Program-made: the position numbers and the translations under genes
The notes under the pieces: generated by a model
Database searches by the model: none
What the model was told of the DNA's origin: nothing
Seen by the model: the letters and a program-made list of their open reading frames with translations, nothing else
Assembly (NCBI RefSeq): GCF_032854445.1
Contig: NC_088305.1
Span: forward strand, 875,001 to 939,000
Length of the DNA: 64,000 nt
Source: Liolophura sinensis
Lineage: Eukaryota; Mollusca; Polyplacophora; Chitonida; Chitonidae
Direction: 5' to 3'
Shown here: in pieces, positions 35,501 to 41,714 of the stretch
How the letters are laid out: every line of letters begins with the position of its first letter
Numbering within the stretch: the stretch's first letter is position 1

Positions 35501-37864
35501 AGCGACCGCATAGGTGACAGGCTTCTGGGTCATTACGCTGCCCTAGCGCGCTAACCGACTGAGCCAGGGTGGCCCCCCACAAAGAGAGTAAAACTGGCTC
35601 AGCCAATATGGTATGATACGCACACAGCACAGAAAGTAAAACTGGCTCAGCGACGACAGTGTGCTACACGCACAGCAGGAAGAGTAAAACTCGCTCATTT
35701 ACGACAGTGTAATAAACGTAGAGCATAGTGGGTAAAACTGAGTCAGCGACAAAAGTGTGATAGACGTAAAGCATGGAGAGTAAAACCAGAGCAGCGACAA
35801 TAGTATGATAGGCGTGCAGCACACAAGGTAAAATTGGCTCAGCGATGACAGTGTACTAGACGCACAGCAGGAAGAGTAAAACTCGCTCATTTACGACAGT
35901 GTAATAAACGTAGAGCATAGTGGGTAATACTGAGACAGCAACAAAAGTGTGATAGACGTAAAGCATGGAGAATAAAACCAGAACAGCGACAATAGTATGA
36001 TACGCACACAGCACAGAAAGTAAAACTGGCTCAGCGACGACAGTGTGCTAGGCGCACAGCAGGAAGAGTAAAACTCGCTCATTTACGACAGTGTAATAAA
36101 TGTAGAGCATAGTGGGTAAAACTGAGTCAGCGACAAAAGTGTGATAGACGTAAAGCATGGAGAGTAAAACCAGAGCAGCGACAATAGTATGATACGCGTA
36201 CAGCACACAGGGTAAAACTGGCCCAGCGACGACAGTGTAAAAGACGTACAGCATAGAAAGAAAAGACGGTCTCAGCGACGACATTGTGATAGCCGTACAG
36301 CATAGAGAGTAAAACTGGCTCAGCGACAACAGCGTGATAGACGTACAATAGGGAGAGTATAATTCGCTCATTTACGACAGTGTAATAGACGTACAGCATA
36401 GTGGGTAAAACTGGCTCAGCGACGACAATGTGATAGACGTAAGGCATGGAGGGTAAAACCAGAGCAGTGATAGAATGATAAGGGAACAGCACACAGGGTG
36501 AATCTGTCTCAGTGATCAGTGTGATAGATGTACAGCATGGAGGAGAAAACAGGGTAAGAAACGAGAGTGTGATAGACCTACAGCATGAAAAATAAAACTG
36601 GCTCAGCGACGACAGTGTGATAGATGTACAGCATAGAGGAGAAAACAGGGTCAGAAACGAGAGTGTGATAGACCTACAGCAGGAAAAATAAAACTGGCTC
36701 AGCGACGACAATGTGATAGACGTAAGGCATAGAGTAAAACCAGAGCAGTAATAGTATGATACGGGAACAGCACACAGGGTGAAGCTATCTCAGTGATCAG
36801 TGTGATAGATGTACAGCATAGAGGAGAAAACAGGGTCAGAAACGAGAGTGTGATAGACCTACAGCATGAAAAATATACTGGCTCAGCGACGACAATGTGA
36901 TATACGTAAAGCATAGAGGGTAAAATTGGCTCAGTATCAACAGTGTAATAGACGTACACACAGTGAGTAAAACTAGCTCAGTGACGTCAGTGTGATATAC
37001 GTGCAGCATAGAAGGTAAAACTGGCCCAGCGACAACATAAATGCGCTGACTCTCCCCCATCCTCCCTCCCTCAACCAACATGCGCTGGCTATCCCCTTCC
37101 CCCACTCTCTCCGCTTCCCAATCAACATGTGCAGACTATCCCCCATCCTCCCCACCCCCCCCCCCCCCTCAAACTAACATAAGTTGGCTATCTCTCAACC
37201 TCCCTCTCTCTCTCCAACAAGCATGTGCTGACTATTCCCCATCCTCTCCCCTCAAAGGTATGACTATTCCTCATCCTCTACCCTCCCCACCCACCCATCA
37301 TGCATTGACTATCCCCCCACCCCCACTCCCAAACAAATAAAGAAGTATATATTCCTAACACGCTGGGTTCGCTTATCCAATATATATAGAGTTGTGCATG
37401 AATACATAAATATGACGTCATATTATTATCAAACATGTACAGCCTTTCGCATGAGTACACAGAAAATGACGTTATTTTTTATCAAATTTGTGCACAGTTC
37501 GCCATAAACAGAGAAAACATATCGTAATTTTCTTATCACATATATACAGAGTTGAGAGTACATGACTAAAACAAGAAAGACATATTTACTTTTTTTTTTA
37601 ATTCATTGATTTGGTGTTTTATCACGTACTCATATTCGTACTCGCCGTAAACATATTTCATTTATACGATGGCGGCCAGTATTATCGTGGGAGGAAAACC
37701 GGGCAGAGTTGGATGAAACCCAGGATCATTCCAAGGTTGTTGTCATACCTGCCCACTTAGGACCGGAGAGGACATATTTACGTACCAATTGTGTAGATGG
37801 CGCCGAAGGTCAGATTCACGAGGAGGCCCCCTGTTATCACCCGAACAGCCCGGAACTCCACCAT
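14527..37864 (-). CDS. MFS transporter, oxalate:formate antiporter / monocarboxylate-carrier-like (11 exons)
   Basis: Exons in transcript order: 37786-37864, 32711-32897, 31725-31851, 25801-25940, 24589-24718, 22892-23013, 19068-19194, 17489-17611, 15655-15864, 15226-15325, 14527-14585. They sum to 1404 nt, 467 residues plus stop; every junction has AG/GT sites and matching phase. Recognisable in order: TM1 after MVEFRAVRV; loop 2-3 signature GGYLEQKVGTR; TYGLVYGVGIGVATGPPLA in TM4; WFPGHKG before TM5; DRVPYSFLFLGG in TM6; a charged central loop; LKRRDFYKLW before TM7; IEDDRFLAITGSF and the repeated loop signature GRIMWGKLADRFSFR; FGQKHIAKNYGLL; ALASPLGALLSSQL; a short basic tail. This is the 12-TM plan of plasma- or organelle-membrane MFS carriers resembling oxalate/formate antiporters and pyruvate/monocarboxylate carriers. 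Substrate is not deducible. Introns total about 22 kb, mostly repeats. Two AATAAA signals lie 170-190 nt past the stop. Confidence 0.9.
15226..15325 (-). CDS. MFS gene exon 10 (TM11 to TM12)
   Basis: The acceptor is gggtttttccgcag. The exon encodes ALASPLGALLSSQLMDTLGW then NGIFYFAAGLSTI. The donor is GTAAGT, phase 1. The next intron contains no larger insertion. Confidence 0.88.
15655..15864 (-). CDS. MFS gene exon 9 (TM9-TM10)
   Basis: The acceptor is attcgattgtag. The exon encodes VAMMTLCGCMAALLLSLQL, then an IWICALF helix, then FGQKHIAKNYGLL, a conserved segment of this transporter group. The donor is GTAAGC, phase 0. Confidence 0.9.
16045..16180 (+). mobile_element. Interspersed minisatellite-bearing element, fragment
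   Basis: Unit remnant ataaaaccacagcagcaacg with gtgtgataatt, then the core gccagtttacctcaggtagg. In MFS intron 8. Confidence 0.5.
16864..16985 (+). mobile_element. SINE type 1, 5' half
   Basis: ggggcctccgtggcgcagtt through gagttcaagtccagctcatg to ctccggccgtacg. In MFS intron 8. Confidence 0.8.
17489..17611 (-). CDS. MFS gene exon 8 (TM7-TM8, repeated loop signature)
   Basis: The acceptor is tcatttccgtag. The 41 codons start VYGLEFIEDDRFLAITGSF and end GRIMWGKLADRFSFR with donor GTAAGC. The G-R-x-x-W-G-x-x-x-D-R loop is the second-half counterpart of the MFS loop 2-3 motif. The exon is phase 0 on both sides. Confidence 0.88.
17683..17975 (+). mobile_element. SINE type 1 body with a different tRNA-like head
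   Basis: The head gggtcgtggccgagcggtta resembles a Ser/Leu tRNA A-box region. The body from gtagttcaagtccagctcac to gaacggcgtaaaacaccaat is SINE type 1. It suggests head swapping between SINE families. Confidence 0.7.
18379..18640. mobile_element. Palindromic MITE, complete copy
   Basis: Begins cactcaaaaaattaaactgt. The left end (ctgttaattttaacagaaag) and right end (ctttctgttaaaattaacag) are inverted repeats of about 45 bp. CTGTTA/TAACAG palindromes recur inside. No coding capacity. In MFS intron 7. Confidence 0.8.
18660..18945 (-). mobile_element. SINE type 2, minus orientation
   Basis: The reverse of the type 2 consensus, ending on the plus strand in gttaagtacgacgttaagcc and (cact)n. In MFS intron 7. 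Confidence 0.75.
19068..19194 (-). CDS. MFS gene exon 7 (start of TM7)
   Basis: The acceptor is ttccttacttttttag. The reading WEDSSGLELSPKKLLKRRDF followed by YKLWFVLLLN matches the conserved stretch preceding TM7. The exon ends SSLYK with donor GTAAGC, phase 0. Confidence 0.87.
19215..20310. repeat. 48-bp minisatellite, ~22 units
   Basis: The unit is gacgtacagcatagagcgta then aaaccagagcagcgacgaca and ctgtgata. Divisible by three, it leaves a 363-codon open frame on the minus strand (hydrophobic 16-residue repeats). It is flanked by a non-repeat core on the right, so it is the amplified part of an interspersed element. In MFS intron 6, just upstream of exon 7. Confidence 0.92.
20311..20690 (+). 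mobile_element. Interspersed minisatellite-bearing element, 3' core of the 22-unit copy
   Basis: tcaatttacctcagtcaggg, atgtaaatgcataaatagta and gcagtgatgttatttgcaat follow the order seen at 60-310. A further single unit (aaagacgtacagcacggaga) starts near 20630. Confidence 0.6.
21056..21105 (-). mobile_element. SINE type 1 tail fragment
   Basis: tttatttgattggtgtttaa then cgccgtactcaagaatac: the 3' end only. Confidence 0.65.
21270..21680. repeat. ~51-bp (2 x ~26) minisatellite, ~8 units
   Basis: Half-units ctttcttctgtgccggactc and ctttctccggcgagggggct alternate with cagaa linkers. In MFS intron 6. Not related to any exon seen. Confidence 0.85.
21880..22891 (-). repeat. 53-bp array derived from the 3' end and donor of MFS exon 6, ~19 units
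   Basis: On the minus strand each unit reads ttaccggacaagccaacagg, cctcaccaaaccat, then GTACGT. Exon 6 ends ctaccggaggagccaacaaa, atctcaccaaaccat, then GTACGT. So every unit holds ~35 bases of exon end, the 5' splice site and ~18 intronic bases. The array abuts the genuine exon in transcript direction. Confidence 0.88.
22892..23013 (-). CDS. MFS gene exon 6 (central cytoplasmic loop), founder of the 53-bp array
   Basis: The acceptor is tttttccgtgcacag. The exon encodes 40 mostly charged residues beginning RGLNALMGRSEKAKLLKYEA and ends in two bases before donor GTACGT, phase 2, matching exon 7. Its last ~35 bases are the template for the tandem array that follows it in transcript direction. 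Confidence 0.82.
23150..23340 (-). mobile_element. SINE type 1, partial
   Basis: On the plus strand: attattatggtggaaagaaa, ggaagccagcataagctgga and an aggcccctcggtcattgcgc end. In MFS intron 5. Confidence 0.7.
23580..23876 (-). other. 98-codon ORF with Cys/His pairs, doubtful
   Basis: The frame contains CADCEVDF, then HTDHLCGHLDHVNVCVSC, a zinc-binding-like spacing. It lies in MFS intron 5 with no splice context or repeat relation. Possibly a decayed transposon zinc finger; probably not a gene. Confidence 0.15.
24589..24718 (-). CDS. MFS gene exon 5 (TM6)
   Basis: Encodes LLDRVPYSFLFLGGLYSAIY and the end of TM6, then a polar tail ending TDDK with donor GTACAA. The phase requires the acceptor at ttcaggagtccag (exon from 24718). 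The stronger-looking tattttcag eight bases earlier would shift the frame relative to exon 4. Confidence 0.82.
24785..25005. mobile_element. Two SINE type 1 fragments in inverted orientation
   Basis: A minus-strand tail (tttgattgttctttaacgcc) meets a plus-strand 3' half (cctacggatggtcgtaaatt to gtacggcgtaaaacaccaat) at about 24846. The pair could fold into a hairpin in RNA of MFS intron 4. Confidence 0.65.
25140..25505. repeat. 18-bp minisatellite, ~19 units
   Basis: Unit attactctcactaaacac. Divisible by three, so weak ORFs of S-L-N repeats appear on both strands. In MFS intron 4. Confidence 0.85.
25801..25940 (-). CDS. MFS gene exon 4 (TM5)
   Basis: The acceptor is ccttcattttcag. The exon starts WFPGHKGVVSGIIMAGFGGG, the conserved TM4-TM5 junction, and ends HNE plus two bases with donor GTAAGC, phase 2. 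Confidence 0.9.
26500..26558 (+). mobile_element. SINE type 1 tail fragment
   Basis: gtgaaatattcctgagtacg, gcgtaaaacaccaatcaaat, aaataaa. In MFS intron 3. Confidence 0.7.
26880..27030 (-). mobile_element. Interspersed minisatellite-bearing element, inverted fragment
   Basis: aaaaccctgactgaggtaaa is the reverse complement of the core, followed by tatcacacagccgtcggtgc, a reversed unit remnant. In MFS intron 3. Confidence 0.55.
27440..28720 (-). repeat. 98-bp array derived from MFS exon 3, distal block, ~13 units
   Basis: On the minus strand a unit encodes a variant of TYGLVHGVRMGIATGPPLA plus CAMR, followed by GTAAGT and ~24 intronic bases ending cagcg before the next exon-like part. It is the same repeat as 30370-31724; an insertion separates the two blocks. 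Confidence 0.9.
28725..30365 (-). mobile_element. Reverse-transcriptase element relic inserted in the 98-bp array
   Basis: The segment interrupts the array: exon-3-type units stop at 28720 and resume at about 30370. It contains RT motifs on the minus strand and a possible C-terminal remnant (PFTDYEWYRNVGLDAYI near 28760). No terminal repeats are seen. Confidence 0.65.
29368..30335 (-). pseudogene. Reverse transcriptase remnant
   Basis: In order on the minus strand: HMHIPYKDVSTWDFSTLYTT (catalytic Asp motif A, about 30190-30246), GIPMGTICAPLLANLYLF (motif B, about 29900-29960), DDLLALNNP with a stop in the position before DD (decayed Y-x-DD box, about 29830), then YDKRDNFNFDTVNYPYLDS and GPAYGVYISRLV. 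An upstream TGA and this stop show it is dead. From memory, this motif set belongs to a Penelope-like or related RT group common in aquatic invertebrates; exact clade uncertain. Confidence 0.75.
30370..31724 (-). repeat. 98-bp array derived from MFS exon 3, proximal block, ~14 units
   Basis: Directly continues from the genuine exon 3 donor. Units near the exon are the most divergent (for example VRMGVHTAQPLASVMR); units farther out are homogeneous (VTYGLVHGVRMGIAKGPPL). Most keep the GTAAGT donor and a ctcaccag acceptor-like site, giving a 73-nt exon-like core whose phases (2 in, 0 out) equal those of exon 3. Confidence 0.9.
31725..31851 (-). CDS. MFS gene exon 3 (TM3-TM4), founder of the 98-bp array
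   Basis: The acceptor is attcatctttag. The 42 full codons run AGLLVTYITIKMSFVL then TYGLVYGVGIGVATGPPLA, ending VMR with donor GTAAGT in phase 0. This is the only copy carrying the upstream TM3 half of the exon. The 98-bp repeat units directly downstream carry only its 3' half, so this is the genuine exon. Confidence 0.88.
32165..32345 (-). mobile_element. SINE type 1, partial
   Basis: (tttat)n, gattggtgtgttacgccgta, cagcattatggtgagaggaa, gcaggttgctgtaagacctt. In MFS intron 2. Confidence 0.75.
32485..32520. repeat. (TA)n microsatellite
   Basis: About 16 TA repeats in MFS intron 2. Confidence 0.9.
32711..32897 (-). CDS. MFS gene exon 2 (TM1 end to start of TM3)
   Basis: The acceptor is cctctttcag. 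The exon starts GNMGPYVMSYLRV and contains DIGFGMAILPGGYLEQKVGTR, the conserved cytoplasmic loop between TM2 and TM3. The donor GTGAGA leaves phase 2. Confidence 0.9.
32945..33345 (-). mobile_element. Two degraded SINE type 1 fragments
   Basis: 32945-33120 holds ggggaatacccacaaccata and gaggtcccggagtcattgtg. 33222-33345 holds atttcattggtgttttatat and gatggcaaccagcattattg. In MFS intron 1 near exon 2. Confidence 0.5.
33430..34420. repeat. ~49-bp minisatellite, ~20 units
   Basis: The unit is caaggctgtacagcgtgtgg then gaagcgaaagggattgggtc and acgcatgga. In MFS intron 1. A poly-G run sits at its left end (33482-33492). Confidence 0.9.
34425..34765 (+). mobile_element. Interspersed minisatellite-bearing element, core copy
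   Basis: ttcgggttttattttaactg, cactgcttaagaataattag, tgctgagttgtcatgacgtt and ggttaccatggtagttatgt follow the same order as 115-420. In MFS intron 1. Confidence 0.55.
34766..35204. other. Mostly unique intronic sequence
   Basis: No exon seen. A SINE type 1 tail remnant (agcaatattcttgagcacgg) lies near 35110. Confidence 0.3.
35205..37035. repeat. ~47-bp minisatellite, ~33 units, same family as the 48-bp array
   Basis: The unit is gacgtacagcatagagagta then aaactggctcagcgacgaca and gtgtgata. Higher-order repeats of about 190 bp are visible at 35690-36180. A full SINE splits it at 35311-35577. In MFS intron 1. Confidence 0.9.
35311..35577 (-). mobile_element. SINE type 1, near full length, inside the array
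   Basis: tttgattggtgcttttacgc to ctaaccgactgagccagggt then ggcccc on the plus strand. The array resumes on both sides. Confidence 0.88.
37036..37345. repeat. 41-bp-type C/T-rich array, short copy (~7 units)
   Basis: Units such as aacatgcgctggctatcccc followed by C/T-rich tracts match the left end of the long array at 58.1 kb (aacatacgctggctatcccc). It lies in MFS intron 1, as the long array lies after the second exon 1 copy. Confidence 0.8.
37579..37781 (-). mobile_element. 5'-truncated SINE type 1 with 11-bp target-site duplication at the exon 1 donor
   Basis: gacatatttac occurs at 37579-37589 and 37771-37781. The SINE body between them is in minus orientation and stops at the gaccggagag block. 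The right duplicate is part of the intron 1 donor region (GTACGTAAATATGTC on the minus strand). Confidence 0.8.
37786..37864 (-). CDS. MFS gene exon 1 (start codon, TM1)
   Basis: Encodes residues 1-26, beginning MVEFRAVRVITGGLL. An in-frame TGA lies just upstream of the ATG, which has G at -3 and +4. The exon ends ATTG with donor GTACGT, phase 1. A SINE sits a few bases inside the intron. Confidence 0.85.
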
Positions 37865-38090
37865 TGCTCAAGGGTTTCCTCTTAGATCTACTGTTACTGC
37901 GAGGCAATAATCTGTCGACCACTAAGCCCTCACAGTACTCACACTGATCTAAGTATTTTGTCAATTAATTATACAATGTTCATATTCTGTGGTGTGACAA
38001 GGAAGGTTTGGGCTCGTGAATGGGCGACATGTGTATGCATATATTAGTGACCACTATGTCTGGTACCCCACAAACAGACGTATACTGATT
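37865..38090 (-). promoter_or_regulatory. Upstream region of MFS exon 1, conserved in the second copy
   Basis: This stretch aligns by eye with 61660-61866. Shared blocks include the segment just upstream of the ATG, a ...gtgtgacaaggaagg... block and an ...acaaacagacgta... end point. It probably holds the 5'UTR and core promoter. A TATAATTAA on the minus strand near 37970 is not conserved in the other copy. Confidence 0.45.
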
Positions 38091-38109
38091 AGACATCGTA
38101 ACACAATGA

Positions 38110-38450
38110 GAAAATGAATCCGTTAATATTAACAGAAAGTCTATTGTTAGTGAATGATGCTAGAGTGTATCGTGTTATTATAACATAACACTGTGTTATA
38201 TTGAACACGTCATCAAGTTAGTTTAATAGAATCGTTATGTTGAATTAATAGAGGATATGTGTTATATTCAACAGAATTACTGTTTCCTCCCGCCGTAACG
38301 TTGGCCGCCGTCATGCAAGAATGAAGTATTTCTTGAGTAAGACATCAATCAAATCAATTAAGTAATTAACAGAATACTCTGTTACAATAGAAGAATACAT
38401 CCTAGCAAACAACAGACTTTCTCTTAAAATTAAAAGATTATTTTTGAGTG
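38110..38450. mobile_element. Palindromic MITE, copy 3, split by a SINE fragment
   Basis: attaacagaaagtctattgt at the left and aacaacagactttctcttaa at the right match the 18.4-kb copy. A SINE type 1 fragment (cctcccgccgtaacgttggc, about 38285-38365) lies inside. Confidence 0.7.
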
Positions 38451-39159
38451 TACGCTTGTGGACTTTAAGTATCTGACTAGATGCGATTTTGGACGAAGTC
38501 CTAGCTCCATGTTCTCTGCCTCGTACATTGTGTTCTGTAACTCATCTTTGTCAGCCGTCGGGAATATCAGACTCATTGCGTCATATAATGCTAGTTCATG
38601 GAATGTTTTTGTATTAATGTACATGAACATAGCTTTAGTAACAATCATACGTTCTTAAAGGACCTCTTCGCTGGCGTAATGGTTAGAGCGTCCGCCTCCA
38701 AGTCGGGAAATCCCGAAAAGAAACCCGGGTTGGATCATACAAAAGACTAAAAATGGTACATGTTGCTACCTCGCTAGGCGCTCAAAACTGAGAGGTTGTG
38801 GCAAGGAAGAAAGACTGGTTGTCCCAGTGTCAATACAGTGTGACTGGGTGGGGTGTCATGTATGGTGTCTTCCACATGATGCTTCAGTGGCGGCAGCATT
38901 TTGGGGGGCATGATGTTGCCCTGCCACAAGAAGACACAGTATATGTACACATAAACTGTCAGCCAAAACAAACTTTATAAAGAGTTCAAATCAATTTATT
39001 TTGCCAAAGCAAAAAATAGGATGACTGAAGTTTAATATATTGAAAAGACCAGTGATTTTAGATATTAAGAGTCTTTTATTTTACATAATCTTTATTTTGC
39101 AATCTTTGGGACCAAAACAAGCCGTGACTTATACTGTGACCCATTTGGTGAATATAACA

Positions 39160-39162
39160 ATT

Positions 39163-39246
<84 letters not shown>
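39160..39246. repeat. (TA)n microsatellite
   Basis: About 40 TA repeats within the Tc1/mariner element. Confidence 0.95.
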
Positions 39247-39251
<5 letters not shown>

Positions 39252-39548
39252 TAATCAGGCTAGCGAATTACATGTGTGAGAAAAAGTACTTTTGGTGGGC
39301 TGAATGGGCTACATAACGGTTCAAAATGGACGATATAATAAAGACACGTGCTTGAATCAATAGGAAAATCGGCAGATATCTAAGAACAAATAAAACAAAT
39401 AAGTAAGAAGTTGAGTAAGAAAATAGCCATTTCAGCTTGGTTAACAATGGGCAAAGTATACAAAAAGTTGATTATTTTTAAAATCAGTCAATATCAAAAC
39501 CAATCAATATCGCGTGTGGCCACCCCTTACTTCAATGCTTGCAAAAAC

Positions 39549-40240
39549 TCAGTCGTCTGATGAAATGACGTGGGATGCGTTGCCATTCAGTTCTTGTCGG
39601 TTGGCTGCAAGGTGTAGCCATTGTCTTACTCGACGACCTATGATATCCCAAAGGTGTTCAATGGGGGACATATTTGGGGAACCTGCAGGCCACGGCAAGA
39701 CGTTGACGTCGTTGGCGTCCAGGATAGTTCTGCACAACTCCAGGTGTATGGGGTCCGGTGTTGTCATGCTGGTACAGGACACCACGTGGCAGGACATAGA
39801 ATTTCAACCACGTAACGTTGAGCTGTTAGGTTCCCCTAGAAGATGACCAGTGGTGCCCGTTCCTCTCCACAAATCCCACCCCACACCATCACGCTGCCGC
39901 CACCAAACGGTACCAGCTCCTGGACGCATGATGCAGACGCTCGTTCGCCACTCCAAGGGTAAACTCGCTCTGCAACCCGCTCAGAACAGGCAGAAGCGGC
40001 TTTCATCCTTGAAAACAACACGTTGGCAATCACGTCGCTGCAAAAGGCGTACAATTCGAGCCCATCGCAACCTCTGGCGACGATGTTGGGTGTCAACAAC
40101 TGACCTCTGAATGGTCAATGGGCCCCAATTCCGAGAGCTATGAGTCTCCTGGACATGTTCTACCGACTGACCCGGTGACCTAAGGCATTGATTGACGATG
40201 ACGTCACTGTCAGGAAGAGGTTCCTCAGGTGTAAGGAGTG
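39549..40240 (-). pseudogene. Tc1-type transposase, degraded
   Basis: Minus-strand pieces, in order: LFSRMKAASACSERVAERVY (a decayed D-E-S region), GGGSVMVWGGICGEERAPLV (second Asp region), then LPWPAGSPNMSPIEHLWDII (the proline-rich end with the last acidic residue). Frameshifts and stops separate them. The N-terminal DNA-binding part is not readable. Confidence 0.85.
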
Positions 40241-40415
40241 CAGGTACCCCTCTTCACAAGGGAATATACTTCGAACAATGTTTTCCTACAATAATTTGAT
40301 ATTAATTTGCTGAAAAGGCTGGTTAAATTTAACTCACGAAATCGTAAAGTTTCTTTTGGCCGTCAGTTTATGTAAATTGTTAAGTACAACGTTAAACCCC
40401 GTGCACACATATACA

Positions 40416-40999
40416 TACAGTTTAAATCCATAGGCAATGCTCTGACTTTGGAGAATCTATTTTTTGTCCGGTAAGCCACTGAATAGGACAGATTGGTAGA
40501 CCAACAGAGTTCTTAGCCTGAAAAAGTTGTCAAATATCTGAAGATCTATAGCCGAATTTGTCAGAAAATTTGACCGCCCTACCAACATGACCGCATGCCA
40601 TTAATATCGAATCAAGTATGTGTACAGGAATTTTGTACTCATGTCACTTAAAACAGTGCTCAAGTAATCCCTGTTTTTGTTTCATATTGTTTTTAATTCC
40701 GGCCATAATTTTGTTTATGATTAAGCAAGATTAAAGAAAAAATTTGAGAGTTCAAATCCGATCATGAGTAAGACTTGCGAATCTCAAACCTTGCTTGGAC
40801 TGCCTCTTGTGTTTGTCATTGTGTTCTACTGAGGCAGCACTATAATGAGTGTGCCCACTGTGACGCGTCTGTTACGTCAACTCCGTAACAGGTCGGAAGT
40901 TTCCATCGCTAACGTTAATAACGATGGGAACGCGCAAGCAGAATTTCGACAAGCACGAAGCACGAAGCAGGACAAGCACGAAGAAATTCTCCCTCAAAC
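40416..40999. other. Unannotated sequence
   Basis: No exon or repeat recognised apart from a short imperfect palindrome, tctgttacgtcaactccgta near 40866. Confidence 0.3.
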
Positions 41000-41004
41000 A
41001 ATTT

Positions 41005-41538
41005 TCTCAGGGGCCCACTATATATAATCAATAGGGAGCTTACTATATATATTCAGTCGGGGGCCTACTATACATATTTATATATGTGTCTACTTTACAT
41101 ATTCATTCAGGGACCCACTTTGTATATTCATTCAGGGGCCTACTTTATATATTTATTCGAGGGCCTACTATATATATTCATTCGGTGGCTCACTCTACAT
41201 ACATATACAGGGACCTATAATACTTATTTTTTTCAGGGGCTACTATATATATTCATTTAAAATTCTACTCTACATATTCATTTGGGGGCCTACTATACAT
41301 ATTCGTACAGGGGCCAACTATACATATTTGTACAGGGGCCTACTATACATATTTGTACAGGGGCCTACTTTACATATTTGTACAGGGGCCTACTATACAT
41401 ATTTGTTCAGGGGCCTACAATATATATTCGTTCATGGGTCTACAATACATACTCATCCAAGAGCCTACTATACATTTTCATTTGGTGGTCGACTATACAT
41501 ATTTGTTCAGGGGCCTACTATACATATTCATTTAGGGG
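41005..41538. repeat. 25-bp minisatellite, ~21 units
   Basis: The unit is tactatacatatttgtacag then gggcc. The left part is more divergent (tatatattcattcag forms). ORFs of YIFVQGPT repeats are artefacts. Confidence 0.9.
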
Positions 41539-41710
41539 CCTCCGTGGCCTAGTGGTTAGTATGCCAGCCTGGCACCATGACTTGAGAGCCACTCACCAAT
41601 ACTGCCTTTTTCTACGGCCTTACGCTTTGGAAGGTCTGCGAGCATCCTGCGGATAGCGAAGCCTCTCCTCCGGGCACACAATAAGTGAATTAGTATTGGG
41701 TATAGCATAA
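41536..41710 (+). mobile_element. SINE type 1-like, variant
   Basis: ggggcctccgtggcctagtg head, gccactcaccaatactgcct, then a short tail gtattgggtatagcataaaa. Divergent from other copies. Confidence 0.65.
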
Positions 41711-41714
41711 AACA

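Larger units (their letters stand above)
38948..40372 (-). mobile_element. Tc1/mariner element with terminal inverted repeats
   Basis: Left end cataaactgtcagccaaaac and the complement of the right end cataaactgacggccaaaag are inverted repeats of ~26 bp, each bordered by TA, the target site of this superfamily. It contains a decayed transposase and a long (TA)n run. Confidence 0.82.
38655..40415 (+). mobile_element. SINE type 3 (tRNA-like head), split by a Tc1/mariner element
   Basis: The head cgtaatggttagagcgtccg and cctccaagtcgggaaatccc, and the body gtgtgactgggtggggtgtc, end at 38947. The tail aaattgttaagtacaacgtt resumes at 40375. The two halves together make one SINE. Confidence 0.65.

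Noticed and set aside
39040-39279. Tyr/Ile-repeat ORF
   Set aside because: Translation of (TA)n inside the Tc1/mariner element.
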